From: Nocardioides agri
GTDB lineage: Bacteria > Actinomycetota > Actinomycetes > Propionibacteriales > Nocardioidaceae
Length of the DNA: 64,000 bases
Direction: 5' to 3'
NCBI RefSeq assembly: GCF_013778305.1
Contig: NZ_JACEIC010000002.1
Span: forward strand, 1,575,669-1,639,668
The translations under genes were made by a program, and so were the position numbers. Shown here piece by piece: positions 8,533 through 16,521 of the stretch. The notes under the pieces are model-generated. The model worked only from the letters and a program-made list of their open reading frames with translations. It was not told the origin of the DNA and did no database searches. Each line of letters begins with the position of its first letter. Position 1 is the stretch's first letter.

Positions 8533-10041
8533 ATGGCCGGACCTGTTGCCCCCCTTCTCGGGTGGGACTTCGGGGCGGTCCTCACAGTCGGCCTGGTGGC
8601 GTTGGTGCTCGGCGCCTTCCTCGCCGGGAGGCGGTCGCGACCGATGACGTCTGGACACTCCACGTCGACGCCGCCGCGCGACACCGCGTTGCGACGCTTG
8701 CTCGCCCGGCGCTCTCTGACCAAGGCCGGGCCCTTGGACCCTACGGTCGACAGCCTCACCGGCCTCGGGCACCGTGTCGTGCTCGAGGAGCGCGCCCCCG
8801 ACCTGCTCTCCGCCGCGAAGCGCCGAGGTCAGGTCGCCGCGGTCCTGCTGCTCGACGCCGACGGCTTCAAGGCGCTCAACGACGGCCTCGGACACCACGC
8901 GGGCGACCGGATCCTCGCCGAGACCGGGTCGCGCATCCGGGCCTGCCTCCGGCCCGGCGAGATCGGCGTTCGCCTCGGAGGCGACGAGTTCGCGATGATG
9001 CTCGGCCCGCTGGAGGACGACAACGCGCTCGACGACCGGGTCCACGAGCTGCTCGGGTACCTCGCCACGCCGGTGCTGGTCGACGACCTGCGGGTCTCGG
9101 TCGGCATCTCGGTCGGCTCCGCGATCTCCGGGCCCGACGGCCGCACGCTCGAGGAGCTCCTCCGCGCCGCCGACCAGGCGATGTACGCCGCGAAAGCCGC
9201 CGGCACCGGGCAGTGGCGACGCAGCGAAGGTCCCGACGCACACACCGACCAGCAGCGGCTCAGCGAGCAGCTGCGCGGCGCGCTGGACCGTTCCGAGCTC
9301 GTCCTCCACTACCAGCCCCAGGTCCAAGGCTGGACCGGCGCGGTGACGGGCTTCGAGGCCCTGATCCGCTGGGACCACCCGGATCTCGGCCTGCTGCTAC
9401 CCGCCCAGTTCCTGCCACTGGCCGAGCGCACCGGCCTGATCGGCCCGATCACGCTCTTCGCACTCGACCACGCGCTGGAGGACCACGCGCGGCTCGCCCG
9501 GATGGTGCCCAACTGCACGGTGTCGGTGAACGTCTCGGCCCGCAGCATGATGGGCGAAGGGCTGCTCCGCGACCTCGAGCGCCTGCTGTCGCGGCGTGGC
9601 GTCCCACCCGGCGACCTCGTCCTGGAGATCACCGAGCCGACCCCGCGTCCGACGCCCGAGGTGGTGGCGCTGCTCGACGGCATCCGCAGACTGGGCTGCC
9701 GGGTGAGCGTCCACGGCTTCGGCTCGGCGTCCTCGTCGCTGACCGGGCTGTGGCAGTACCCAGCGCTCGGCGAGATCAAGATCGACCCCTCGATCATCCA
9801 CTCGCTCAGCACCGACCCGGAGACCGAGCGACTCGTGCGCGCGATGATCTCCGGCGCCCACAGCCTCGGCATGCGCGTGGTCGCGGAGGGTGTCGAGACG
9901 CTGGCGGTGGCGCAACGGCTGCGGCGCCTCGGCTGCGACGGCCTCCAGGGCCACTGGATCGGGGAGCCGGCGTCGCTCACGGCCCTGCAGCGCTGGCTGG
10001 AGGCCTGGCCGTCCTTGAGGGCGCACCGGCTCGGCACCTGA
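8533..10041 (+). CDS. Membrane diguanylate cyclase with degenerate EAL domain
   Basis: A 502-residue protein starting at ATG 8533, 1 base after the pilO stop. One membrane helix (about 14-31) is followed by a GGDEF domain with intact GGDEF at 149-153. The I-site position reads RPGE (140-143) instead of RxxD. A full-length EAL domain follows, with EAL intact at 275-277, but the catalytic DDFGTG is replaced by HGFGSA (H394, G395), removing both metal-binding aspartates. The likely activity is c-di-GMP synthesis, with the EAL part acting as a sensor or being silent. Cotranscription with pilMNO suggests local c-di-GMP supply at the pilus. Confidence 0.85.
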   Translation: MAGPVAPLLGWDFGAVLTVGLVALVLGAFLAGRRSRPMTSGHSTSTPPRDTALRRLLARRSLTKAGPLDPTVDSLTGLGHRVVLEERAPDLLSAAKRRGQVAAVLLLDADGFKALNDGLGHHAGDRILAETGSRIRACLRPGEIGVRLGGDEFAMMLGPLEDDNALDDRVHELLGYLATPVLVDDLRVSVGISVGSAISGPDGRTLEELLRAADQAMYAAKAAGTGQWRRSEGPDAHTDQQRLSEQLRGALDRSELVLHYQPQVQGWTGAVTGFEALIRWDHPDLGLLLPAQFLPLAERTGLIGPITLFALDHALEDHARLARMVPNCTVSVNVSARSMMGEGLLRDLERLLSRRGVPPGDLVLEITEPTPRPTPEVVALLDGIRRLGCRVSVHGFGSASSSLTGLWQYPALGEIKIDPSIIHSLSTDPETERLVRAMISGAHSLGMRVVAEGVETLAVAQRLRRLGCDGLQGHWIGEPASLTALQRWLEAWPSLRAHRLGT

Positions 10042-10047
10042 CCGCCC

Positions 10048-10075
10048 TCAAGTCCGCAGGTCAGCGCTCCGACAA
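10048..10075 (+). promoter_or_regulatory. WhiG/sigma-28-like promoter upstream of pilD
   Basis: TCAAGTCC-N12-TCCGACAA: TCAA at 10048-10051, 16 bases, TCCGACAA at 10068-10075. This is the weakest -10 of the four but keeps TCAAGTC and the exact spacing. It lies in the 64-bp gap between the GGDEF/EAL gene and pilD. A start near 10082 leaves about 24 bases, including GCAGGAGG, before GTG 10106. Confidence 0.6.
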
Positions 10076-10105
10076 CCCGGTGAGACCACTGCAGGAGGCC
10101 CCACC

Positions 10106-10921
10106 GTGTCCGTCGCGCTGTCCAGCGTCCCGCCCGCGCTCTGGGCGGGCTTCACCGGAGTGCTGGGCCTGCTGATCGGCTCCTTCCTCAACGTCGTCGC
10201 GTATCGCGTCCCCGCCGGCCTCTCCGTCGTGCGACCGGGCTCCGCCTGCCCCGCGTGCCGGCACGCCGTCCGAGGTCGCGACAACGTGCCCGTGCTGTCG
10301 TGGGTGCTGCTGCGGGGGCGGTGCCGCGACTGTGCGGCGCCGATCTCCGCCCGCTACCCGCTCGTGGAGGCCGGTACCGGCCTGCTCTTCGTCCTGGTCT
10401 CGGCGCGCCTCGCCGCCGCGGGCGAGCTGTCGGTGCTCGCAGCGTGCCTGGTCGTGACCGCTGCTGGCGTGGCCCTCGCGCTCATCGACCTCGAGCACGG
10501 CCGTCTGCCGTTCTCGATCACCGGCGTCGCCAGCCTGCTCGCCGCGGCGGCGCTCGCGATCGCCTGGTGGGCCGGGGCGGTGTCGCCAGCCGCGGTGCTC
10601 GTCTCCGCGGCCGTGTGGTTCGCCGTGTACGGCGGCATCTGGTTCCTCACCGCCGGACGCGGCATGGGGCTCGGTGACGTCGCGCTGGCGCCGCTCCTCG
10701 GCGCCGTGCTGGGCTCCCTCGGCCTGGCAGAGGGCGTGGTCGGCCTCGTCGCCGGCTTCGTCCTCGGCGCGGTCGTGGGCATCGCCCTGATGCTGAGCGG
10801 GCGCGCCGCTCGCGGGAGCAGGATCGCGTTCGGCCCGTTCATGCTTCTCGGCGCGGCGGTCGGGCTCTTCGTCGGCGCGCCGCTGGGGTCCGCGTACCTC
10901 GGACTCACCGGCCTCGCGTAA
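10106..10921 (+). CDS. pilD: Prepilin peptidase / N-methyltransferase PilD
   Basis: A 271-residue polytopic membrane protein that cleaves class III prepilin leaders and methylates the new N-terminus. The N-terminal cytoplasmic loop carries the two CxxC pairs (CPAC and CRDC). The aspartyl protease residues lie in LIDLEHGRLP and GMGLGDVALAP. GTG 10106 sits 7 bases after GGAGG. Its presence implies class III-signal pilins elsewhere in the genome. None is in the window. Confidence 0.93.
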   Translation: MSVALSSVPPALWAGFTGVLGLLIGSFLNVVAYRVPAGLSVVRPGSACPACRHAVRGRDNVPVLSWVLLRGRCRDCAAPISARYPLVEAGTGLLFVLVSARLAAAGELSVLAACLVVTAAGVALALIDLEHGRLPFSITGVASLLAAAALAIAWWAGAVSPAAVLVSAAVWFAVYGGIWFLTAGRGMGLGDVALAPLLGAVLGSLGLAEGVVGLVAGFVLGAVVGIALMLSGRAARGSRIAFGPFMLLGAAVGLFVGAPLGSAYLGLTGLA

Positions 10922-10959
10922 GCGGCGATCGACCCGCGACACGCTTCTTTCGGACAAAT

Positions 10960-10988
10960 CTTGTCTAGACAAGTTACCCAAAATGGGT
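10960..10988. promoter_or_regulatory. Operator-like palindromes before the receiver/EAL pair
   Basis: A perfect 14-bp palindrome CTTGTCTAGACAAG (10960-10973) is followed at once by the inverted repeat ACCCA-AAA-TGGGT (10976-10988). The region is A/T-rich compared with its surroundings. The core GTCTAGAC resembles operators of the GntR/HutC family (the DasR type is TGGTCTAGACCA), but the flanks differ. It lies in the 147-bp gap between pilD and the receiver gene, where no WhiG-like site is seen. The regulator is unknown. Confidence 0.5.
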
Positions 10989-11068
10989 CTAGCGCCCGCG
11001 AGTTCCTGTCATTCTCACCACGCATTCACATGACATGCCTCACCTCCTCGGACTGACGCGGGCAACCA

Positions 11069-11518
11069 ATGGACACATCGAACTCACCGAAGCTTCCCCC
11101 GGTGCTGGTCGTGGACCACGACACGGCGCACACGCGCCTGCTCCGGCAAGCACTGACGCGAGCACGCATGGTCAACCCCGTCGTCGGCTTCGCCCGTGCG
11201 GATCGCGCTCTCAGCTACCTGCACGGCACCGGCCGCTACGCCGACCGTTCCCAGTACCGACTGCCCGCCGTCGTCGTGACCGCGTTCGGCATCGACAACC
11301 CCGACGGTCCCCGCATCCTCGACGCCGTGCGCACCAGCATCCCGCTCCGGAAGACCCCGGTCGTCGCGATCGGCACGCTCGCGGACGAGGACGAGGTGCA
11401 CGAGGCGCACCGCCTGGGTGCCACGGCGTACCTCGCGCGTCCGCTCGCCTGCCGGGCGATCGTCCAGGTCATCACCAGCCTCAACATGCCCTGGTCGGTC
11501 TCCGAGACCGGGAGCTGA
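11069..11518 (+). CDS. Atypical response-regulator receiver domain protein
   Basis: A stand-alone CheY-like fold of 149 residues: VLVVDHDTAHTRLLRQAL at the N-terminus and YLARPLACRAIVQVI at the C-terminus, where a receiver normally has YL-x-KP. The phospho-acceptor strand reads PAVVVTAFGIDNPDG, so the canonical Asp is replaced by Ala. The conserved Thr/Ser is Gly and the conserved Lys is Arg. Phosphorylation is therefore unlikely, and it probably acts as a protein-interaction module. No strong Shine-Dalgarno precedes ATG 11069. The EAL gene follows after 5 bases, so the two likely work together. Confidence 0.7.
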   Translation: MDTSNSPKLPPVLVVDHDTAHTRLLRQALTRARMVNPVVGFARADRALSYLHGTGRYADRSQYRLPAVVVTAFGIDNPDGPRILDAVRTSIPLRKTPVVAIGTLADEDEVHEAHRLGATAYLARPLACRAIVQVITSLNMPWSVSETGS

Positions 11519-11523
11519 CGCAG

Positions 11524-12939
11524 GTGACGGCGCTGCAGGTGCCCGAGGTCGCCGGCGACGTCCCGCGCGACCCCGAGGTGGGCGTCGCGATCCCCCGGGT
11601 GGCCACGATCCGCGCACGAGCACGGCGCCGCCGGCAGGAGGTCGTGGTCGTCGTGGTCTCGGTCGACAACGCCGACGAGGTGGTCGCGGCCCGCGGGTGG
11701 GAGACCTTGTCGGACGTCGTGTCGACCCTCGTCTCGCGCGGCGCGGGCGTGCCTGGCGCCGACGTGCTCGGGACCACCGAGCGGGGACTGACCATCGCCG
11801 TGTCCGCGCCCGCCGCCGAGATCGAGGACGCGACGCGCCGGCTCGCTCACCTGCTCGACGACCTCATCGACACGCCCGCCGGCCCGATCTGGGCCTCCCT
11901 GCGGGTCGCGGCGCATCACTGCCGGACGGGCGAGCGCTCCGCCGACTGCGTGAGCGCCGCCCGGGCGGCGCTGGCAGCGGGCCGGCCGAGCGGAACGCTC
12001 CGCTGGTCGTCACCGACTCCGGGCCCGACCCTGAAGAGCGAGCTGGTCACCGAGCTCGCGCTCGCGCTCACCGGCCGGCCCGAGGAGGTGCGGGTGGCCT
12101 ACCAGCCGGTGGTCGACCTCTCCAGCTCACGACCGGTCGGCGCCGAGGCCCTGGTCCGCTGGACCCACCCGCAGCTGGGTGAGATCCCCGCGCTGACCAT
12201 GGTGCATCTCGCCGAGACCCATGGGCTCATCTCGCGTCTCGGCCGCGCGGTGCTCGAGCGGGCCCTCGCGACCGCCTCCGCCGCGTCCCTCCACCCCGAC
12301 TTCCGCCTGCACGTCAACGTCTCGCCGTACGAGCTGCGCGAGACCGGCTACGTCGAGGGCGTGCTGGGCCTGCTCGACCGCTACCGGCTGTCGCCATCGC
12401 TGCTGCTCCTCGAGCTGACCGAGACGGCGCTGATGGCGGACGAGGGCGAGATCCGGCCCGTCCTGGAGCGGCTCTGCGCGGCCGGCGTCGGGATCGGGAT
12501 CGACGACTTCGGCACCGGCTACTCCTCCATCGCTCGTCTCATGGACCTTCCGGCGCACACGATCAAGCTCGACCGATCGCTGAGTCGCGACATCGCCTCC
12601 TCACCGGAGGCGTTCGACCTCGCAGGCTCGGTGCTGCGGATGCTCCGCACCACCGAACGACGGGTGATCGCCGAGGGCATCGAGAGCGCGGTCCAGGTCG
12701 CGCACCTGCGGGCGCTCGGCTGCGAGCTCGGCCAGGGCTACGCGTTGGGCCGCCCCGGGGAGTGGCCGTTCGGCGGCGCTCAGTCCGGCGGCGCGGGCTC
12801 CGTCTCGGACTCCAGCCAGCCGCGGAACGCCTCGAGGTTGGCGGTCGGCTCGCCGCGCAGGCGGCGCCACTCCCACTCCTTGCGGATCGAGGACGCGAAC
12901 CCGAGCTCGAGGATCGAGTTGAACGACTCGTCGGCGTAG
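11524..12939 (+). CDS. c-di-GMP phosphodiesterase (EAL) with degenerate GGDEF domain
   Basis: A 471-residue soluble protein from GTG 11524 (GGGAG upstream). Residues about 38-170 have the order of a GGDEF domain, but the signature is replaced (TERGLT near 85-90). The EAL domain (about 180-415) has all key residues: E208-A-L, N265 in NVS, E297/E300 in ELTE, D327-D328 in DDFGTGYSS, K348, E384 and Q404. The prediction is hydrolysis of c-di-GMP to pGpG. The last 55 residues continue past the domain and are encoded antisense to the end of the ybjN-like gene (160-bp overlap), so this tail is doubtful as functional protein. Confidence 0.85.
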   Translation: MTALQVPEVAGDVPRDPEVGVAIPRVATIRARARRRRQEVVVVVVSVDNADEVVAARGWETLSDVVSTLVSRGAGVPGADVLGTTERGLTIAVSAPAAEIEDATRRLAHLLDDLIDTPAGPIWASLRVAAHHCRTGERSADCVSAARAALAAGRPSGTLRWSSPTPGPTLKSELVTELALALTGRPEEVRVAYQPVVDLSSSRPVGAEALVRWTHPQLGEIPALTMVHLAETHGLISRLGRAVLERALATASAASLHPDFRLHVNVSPYELRETGYVEGVLGLLDRYRLSPSLLLLELTETALMADEGEIRPVLERLCAAGVGIGIDDFGTGYSSIARLMDLPAHTIKLDRSLSRDIASSPEAFDLAGSVLRMLRTTERRVIAEGIESAVQVAHLRALGCELGQGYALGRPGEWPFGGAQSGGAGSVSDSSQPRNASRLAVGSPRRRRHSHSLRIEDANPSSRIELNDSSA

Positions 12940-13286
12940 GTGAGCACCGACCCGAGCAGCCGGTCGAGCTCCTCGGTCGTCACCGCGGCGAGCGGCAGCC
13001 GGCCGTCGAGGTAGATGTCGCCCAGACGGTCGACGGCGAACCCGACGCCGTACATCCGCAGGTTGCGCTCGAGGAGCCAGCGGTAGACCCGCTCGTGGTT
13101 CTCGTCGGGGGCGCGGCAGACGAAGGCGTGGACGCCGAGCGCGTGCGGGCCGACGTCGAGGCGCACTGCGGTCTGGAGCTTGCGCTCGCCGGGCAGCGAG
13201 AACGAGAACACGCCGTCCTCGACCTCGTCGTACTCGATCTCCGCGGCGGTCAGGTGCTGGCGGACGACGTCGCGGGGGTCCGTCAC
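12780..13286 (-). CDS. YbjN-domain protein
   Basis: A 168-residue protein of the YbjN/type III secretion chaperone-like family, often found next to mshA in actinobacteria. GTG 13286 overlaps the mshA stop (GTGA), so it is the second gene of a two-gene operon. Visible features include [20 protein letters not shown] and [17 protein letters not shown]. The molecular role is unknown. The C-terminal 53 codons overlap the converging EAL reading frame on the other strand. Confidence 0.8.
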   Translation of the reverse strand: MTDPRDVVRQHLTAAEIEYDEVEDGVFSFSLPGERKLQTAVRLDVGPHALGVHAFVCRAPDENHERVYRWLLERNLRMYGVGFAVDRLGDIYLDGRLPLAAVTTEELDRLLGSVLTYADESFNSILELGFASSIRKEWEWRRLRGEPTANLEAFRGWLESETEPAPPD

Positions 13287-14548
13287 ACCGCCTCCCGCAG
13301 CTCTGCCTGGGCGCGGGCGTAGACGTCGAGCGTGCGCTCGGCCGTGCGCTCCCACGAGAACGACCGGGCCTGCTCCAGCGCGCCCGCCTCGAGCCGTAGC
13401 CGCAGGTCGTCGTCGGTGACGACGCGGCGCAGCGCGGCCGCCCAATCGCGGGGGTCGTGGGTGTCGACGAGGAGCCCGCTGCGGCCGTCGGCCACGACGG
13501 TGGTCAGCCCGCCGACGGCCGCGGCGACCACGGGCGTGCCCGTGGCCTGCGCCTCGGCCGCGACGAGGCCGAACGACTCGTTGTAGGACGGGACGGCCAC
13601 CAGCGTCGCCGCGGCGTACCACCGGGCGAGCTCGGCCTGACCGACCGGCGGCACGAACCGCACCACCCCGTCGGGTCCGTCCAGCCCGAGCTCGGCGGCC
13701 AGCTGGGCCAGCGACTCCGGGTGCTCCAGGCCGCTGCCGGAGGGGCCGCCGACGATCGGGACCACCAGCCGCGAGCGGAGGTCGGGGGACGTCGCCAGCA
13801 GCTCGGCGACCGCACGGAGCAGGACGTCGGGCGCCTTCAGCGGCTGGATCCGGCCGGCGAAGAGCAGCACCGAGGCGTCCGCCGGCAGCCCGAGCTCGGC
13901 CCGGGTCGCGGCCCGGTCGTGGGGCCGGAAGACGTCGAGATCCACGCCCGGGTGCACGACCTCGACCCGCGCCGGGTCGGCGTCGTAGAGGCCGATCAGC
14001 TGCTTGGCCTCGAGCTCGGTGTTGGCGATCAGCATGTCGGCGGCCTCGACGACCTGCTCCTCGCCGATGATCCGCGCGATCGGCTCGGGGGTGTCGCCGT
14101 CGGCGAGGAACTCGTTCTTGACCTTGGCCATCGTGTGCATCGAGTGCACGAGCGGCACGCCCCAGCGGTCCCGCGCGAGCGCGCCGACCTGGCCGGAGAG
14201 CCAGTAGTGGGAGTGCACGACGTCGTAGTGGCCGAGCGGCTGGGAGGCCTCGGCGCGCAGCACCTCGCGGGCGAACGCACAGAGCTGGGCGGGCAGCTGC
14301 TCCTTGCTCAGCCCCTCGAACGGCCCGGCGTGGATGTGCCGGACCTGGACGCCGTCGAACGCGGGCACCACGGGGTCCAGCCGGGAGCTGGTCGCCCGGG
14401 TGAAGACGTCGACCTCGATGCCCCGCGCCGCCATCCGGCGGGCGAGCTCGACGACGTAGACGTTCATGCCACCCGCGTCGCCCGTGCCGGGCTGGTCGAG
14501 CGGGGAGGTGTGGAGACTGATCATCGCCACGCGGCAGATGGAGTCCAC
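13283..14548 (-). CDS. mshA: D-inositol-3-phosphate glycosyltransferase MshA
   Basis: First enzyme of mycothiol synthesis: UDP-GlcNAc plus 1D-myo-inositol 3-phosphate gives GlcNAc-inositol phosphate. A GT4 fold of 421 residues from GTG 14548, which follows CGAGG. Diagnostic blocks are [20 protein letters not shown] at the N-terminus, [36 protein letters not shown] and the retaining-GT motif [19 protein letters not shown]. An alternative start at 14554 differs by two codons. It marks the host as a mycothiol-producing actinobacterium. Confidence 0.93.
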   Translation of the reverse strand: MDSICRVAMISLHTSPLDQPGTGDAGGMNVYVVELARRMAARGIEVDVFTRATSSRLDPVVPAFDGVQVRHIHAGPFEGLSKEQLPAQLCAFAREVLRAEASQPLGHYDVVHSHYWLSGQVGALARDRWGVPLVHSMHTMAKVKNEFLADGDTPEPIARIIGEEQVVEAADMLIANTELEAKQLIGLYDADPARVEVVHPGVDLDVFRPHDRAATRAELGLPADASVLLFAGRIQPLKAPDVLLRAVAELLATSPDLRSRLVVPIVGGPSGSGLEHPESLAQLAAELGLDGPDGVVRFVPPVGQAELARWYAAATLVAVPSYNESFGLVAAEAQATGTPVVAAAVGGLTTVVADGRSGLLVDTHDPRDWAAALRRVVTDDDLRLRLEAGALEQARSFSWERTAERTLDVYARAQAELREAV

Positions 14549-14627
14549 AGGCACCTCGGGGATCGCTCGCTGATCTGGTCCAACGTCGCACAACACCTCG
14601 ACGGCCCGAATGATTCCCGGACCTCGG

Positions 14628-14984
14628 TCAGCGAGCGTGCGCGCCACCCGCCCGGTGCCCACGCTGGGCCACCGGCACCGGCCGCTGGCGCACCAGCACG
14701 ACGAGGGCGACCACTGCGCCCGCCGTACCGACGGCGGCGTAGGCGGCCGCGCCGACCGCGTCGACGAGCACGGAGAGCACCGAGCCGGCCAGCAGCGCGA
14801 AGCAGACCGCGACCAGGATCCGCAGGGCGGGGACCGAGCGGCTCACCAGCCCGGCGCCGGCGCCCAGTGCGGCGACCGCGAGCAGCGCGAGGCCCGCCCA
14901 CCGCAGCGCATCACCAGCGACGAAGCAGGCGAGCACCAGGAGGGCGCCGCCGATCAGTCCTGCGAGGGCCGTGGTCAGGCGCAC
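14628..14984 (-). CDS. Small integral membrane protein, unknown function
   Basis: A 118-residue, very hydrophobic protein with four likely membrane helices (for example [20 protein letters not shown] and [20 protein letters not shown]) and a basic His/Arg tail. GTG 14984 is preceded by AAGGAG at 7 bases. It lies 79 bp upstream of mshA on the same strand and diverges from the SDR gene. No family was recognised. Confidence 0.6.
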   Translation of the reverse strand: MRLTTALAGLIGGALLVLACFVAGDALRWAGLALLAVAALGAGAGLVSRSVPALRILVAVCFALLAGSVLSVLVDAVGAAAYAAVGTAGAVVALVVLVRQRPVPVAQRGHRAGGAHAR

Positions 14985-15063
14985 ACCATCACTCCTTCCG
15001 GGCGAGATCCGGGAACGACGGGTCAGTGTGCCACCGCCCGACGCCGCCGACCAGAATGAGGTC

Positions 15064-15810
15064 ATGACCACTCCCTCCCGGACCGCCGTCGTCACCGGCG
15101 CCAGCAGCGGCATCGGTGCGGCCACCGCCCGCGCGCTCGCGGCCGCCGGATTCCACGTCTACTGCGCCGCCCGGCGCCGGGACCGGATCGAGGCGCTGGC
15201 CGCCGAGATCGGTGGCACCGCGGTCGAGTGCGACGTCACCTCGGAGGACGCGGTCGCCGCGCTGGCCGACGCGGTCGGCGAGCGGCTCGACGTACTCGTC
15301 AACAACGCGGGCGGCGCCTTCGGCGGCGCGCCGGTCGCCCAGGCCGACAGCGACGAGTGGCGCCGCATGTACGAGGTCAACGTGATCGGCCTGATGCAGG
15401 TGACCCGGGCGCTGCTGCCCGCCCTGCTCGCGTCGGGAGCCGGCGCGATCCTCAACGTCGGCTCGACGGCGGGGCGGATCGCCTACGAGGGCGGCGGCGG
15501 CTACACGGCCGCCAAGCACGGCACGCAGGTCGTCACCGAGACGCTGCGGCTCGAGCTGTTCGACCAGCCGGTGCGGGTCATGGAGATCGCGCCGGGGATG
15601 GTGAAGACCGACGAGTTCGCGCTCGTGCGCTTCGACGGCGACCAGGAGAAGGCCGACGCGGTGTACGCCGGCGTCGCCGAGCCGCTCGTCGCCGAGGACA
15701 TCGCCGACGCGATCGCCTGGATGGTCACCCGGCCGCCGCACGTGAACATCGACGAGCTGGTGATCCGCCCCCGGGCCCAGGCGGCGCAGCACAAGGTGCA
15801 CCGCGTCTGA
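15064..15810 (+). CDS. Short-chain dehydrogenase/reductase (SDR)
   Basis: Classical SDR of 248 residues: cofactor motif TGASSGIG (residues 11-18), DVT for the adenine pocket, NNAG, the active-site Ser in NVGSTAG, and catalytic Y-x3-K in YTAAKHG. The basic CAARRRDR after the second strand suggests NADPH preference. The substrate cannot be read from sequence. Start at ATG 15064 with GAGG just upstream. The racemase-like gene follows 12 bp later. Confidence 0.88.
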   Translation: MTTPSRTAVVTGASSGIGAATARALAAAGFHVYCAARRRDRIEALAAEIGGTAVECDVTSEDAVAALADAVGERLDVLVNNAGGAFGGAPVAQADSDEWRRMYEVNVIGLMQVTRALLPALLASGAGAILNVGSTAGRIAYEGGGGYTAAKHGTQVVTETLRLELFDQPVRVMEIAPGMVKTDEFALVRFDGDQEKADAVYAGVAEPLVAEDIADAIAWMVTRPPHVNIDELVIRPRAQAAQHKVHRV

Positions 15811-15822
15811 CAGAGTGCCTGC

Positions 15823-16512
15823 ATGCAGACGATCGGGCTCGTCGGAGGACTGAGCTGGGAGAGCAGCGCGGTCTACTACCAGCAGCTCAACCAGGGCGTC
15901 GAGGAACGGCTCGGCGGGCTCTCGTCGGCCCGCACCGTGATGGCGTCGGTCGACTTCGCCGAGGTCACGGCGCTGCAGCAGCAGGAGCGCTGGGACGACG
16001 TCGCGGAGATCCTGTCCGCCGCCGCCCGCGGGGTCGAGGCGGGCGGCGCGGACTTCCTGCTGCTGTGCACGACGACGTTCCACCTGGTCGCCGACCGGGT
16101 GGCGGAGGCCGTCGGCATCCCCGTGCTGCACCTCGCCGACGTGGTCGCCGACGCCTGCAAGGCGCAGGGCCTCGACACGGTGGGCTTCCTCGGCACGACG
16201 TTCGCGATGTCGCGGTCGTTCTTCACCGACCGGCTCGCCGCCCACGGCCTCACCGTGCACGTGCCGGACGCGCGGCACCACGACACCCTCAACGCCGTGA
16301 TCTACGACGAGCTCGTGCACGGCAAGGTCCTCGACACCTCCCGCCGCACCGTCGTCTCGATGATCGACGACCTCTGGGACGCCGGCGCCGGCGGCGTCAT
16401 CCTCGGCTGCACCGAGCTCGAGCTCCTCGTCCACCAGGCCGACGCCGACATCCCCGTCTTCCCCTGCACCCAGCTGCACGTCGCCGCCGCCCTCGACCGC
16501 GCCCTGGGGTAG
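15823..16512 (+). CDS. Aspartate/glutamate racemase family protein
   Basis: A 229-residue two-domain racemase: N-terminal TIGLVGGLSWESSAVYY, first catalytic cysteine in LLLCTTTFH, second in ILGCTELELL. Both cysteines are kept, so cofactor-independent racemisation of an acidic amino acid is plausible. The CTT in place of the usual CNT in the first motif leaves the substrate open. It is followed by the three-hairpin repeat array. Confidence 0.85.
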   Translation: MQTIGLVGGLSWESSAVYYQQLNQGVEERLGGLSSARTVMASVDFAEVTALQQQERWDDVAEILSAAARGVEAGGADFLLLCTTTFHLVADRVAEAVGIPVLHLADVVADACKAQGLDTVGFLGTTFAMSRSFFTDRLAAHGLTVHVPDARHHDTLNAVIYDELVHGKVLDTSRRTVVSMIDDLWDAGAGGVILGCTELELLVHQADADIPVFPCTQLHVAAALDRALG

Positions 16513-16521
16513 GGCCCGGCG

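Noticed and set aside
10960..10973. DasR binding site
   Set aside because: Only the GTCTAGAC core fits; the flanking bases of the known TGGTCTAGACCA site are different and no sugar-uptake gene is adjacent.
12780..12939. Frameshift at the end of the EAL gene
   Set aside because: The EAL domain is complete before the overlap and the antisense ybjN-like frame is intact, so no shift is needed to explain the data.
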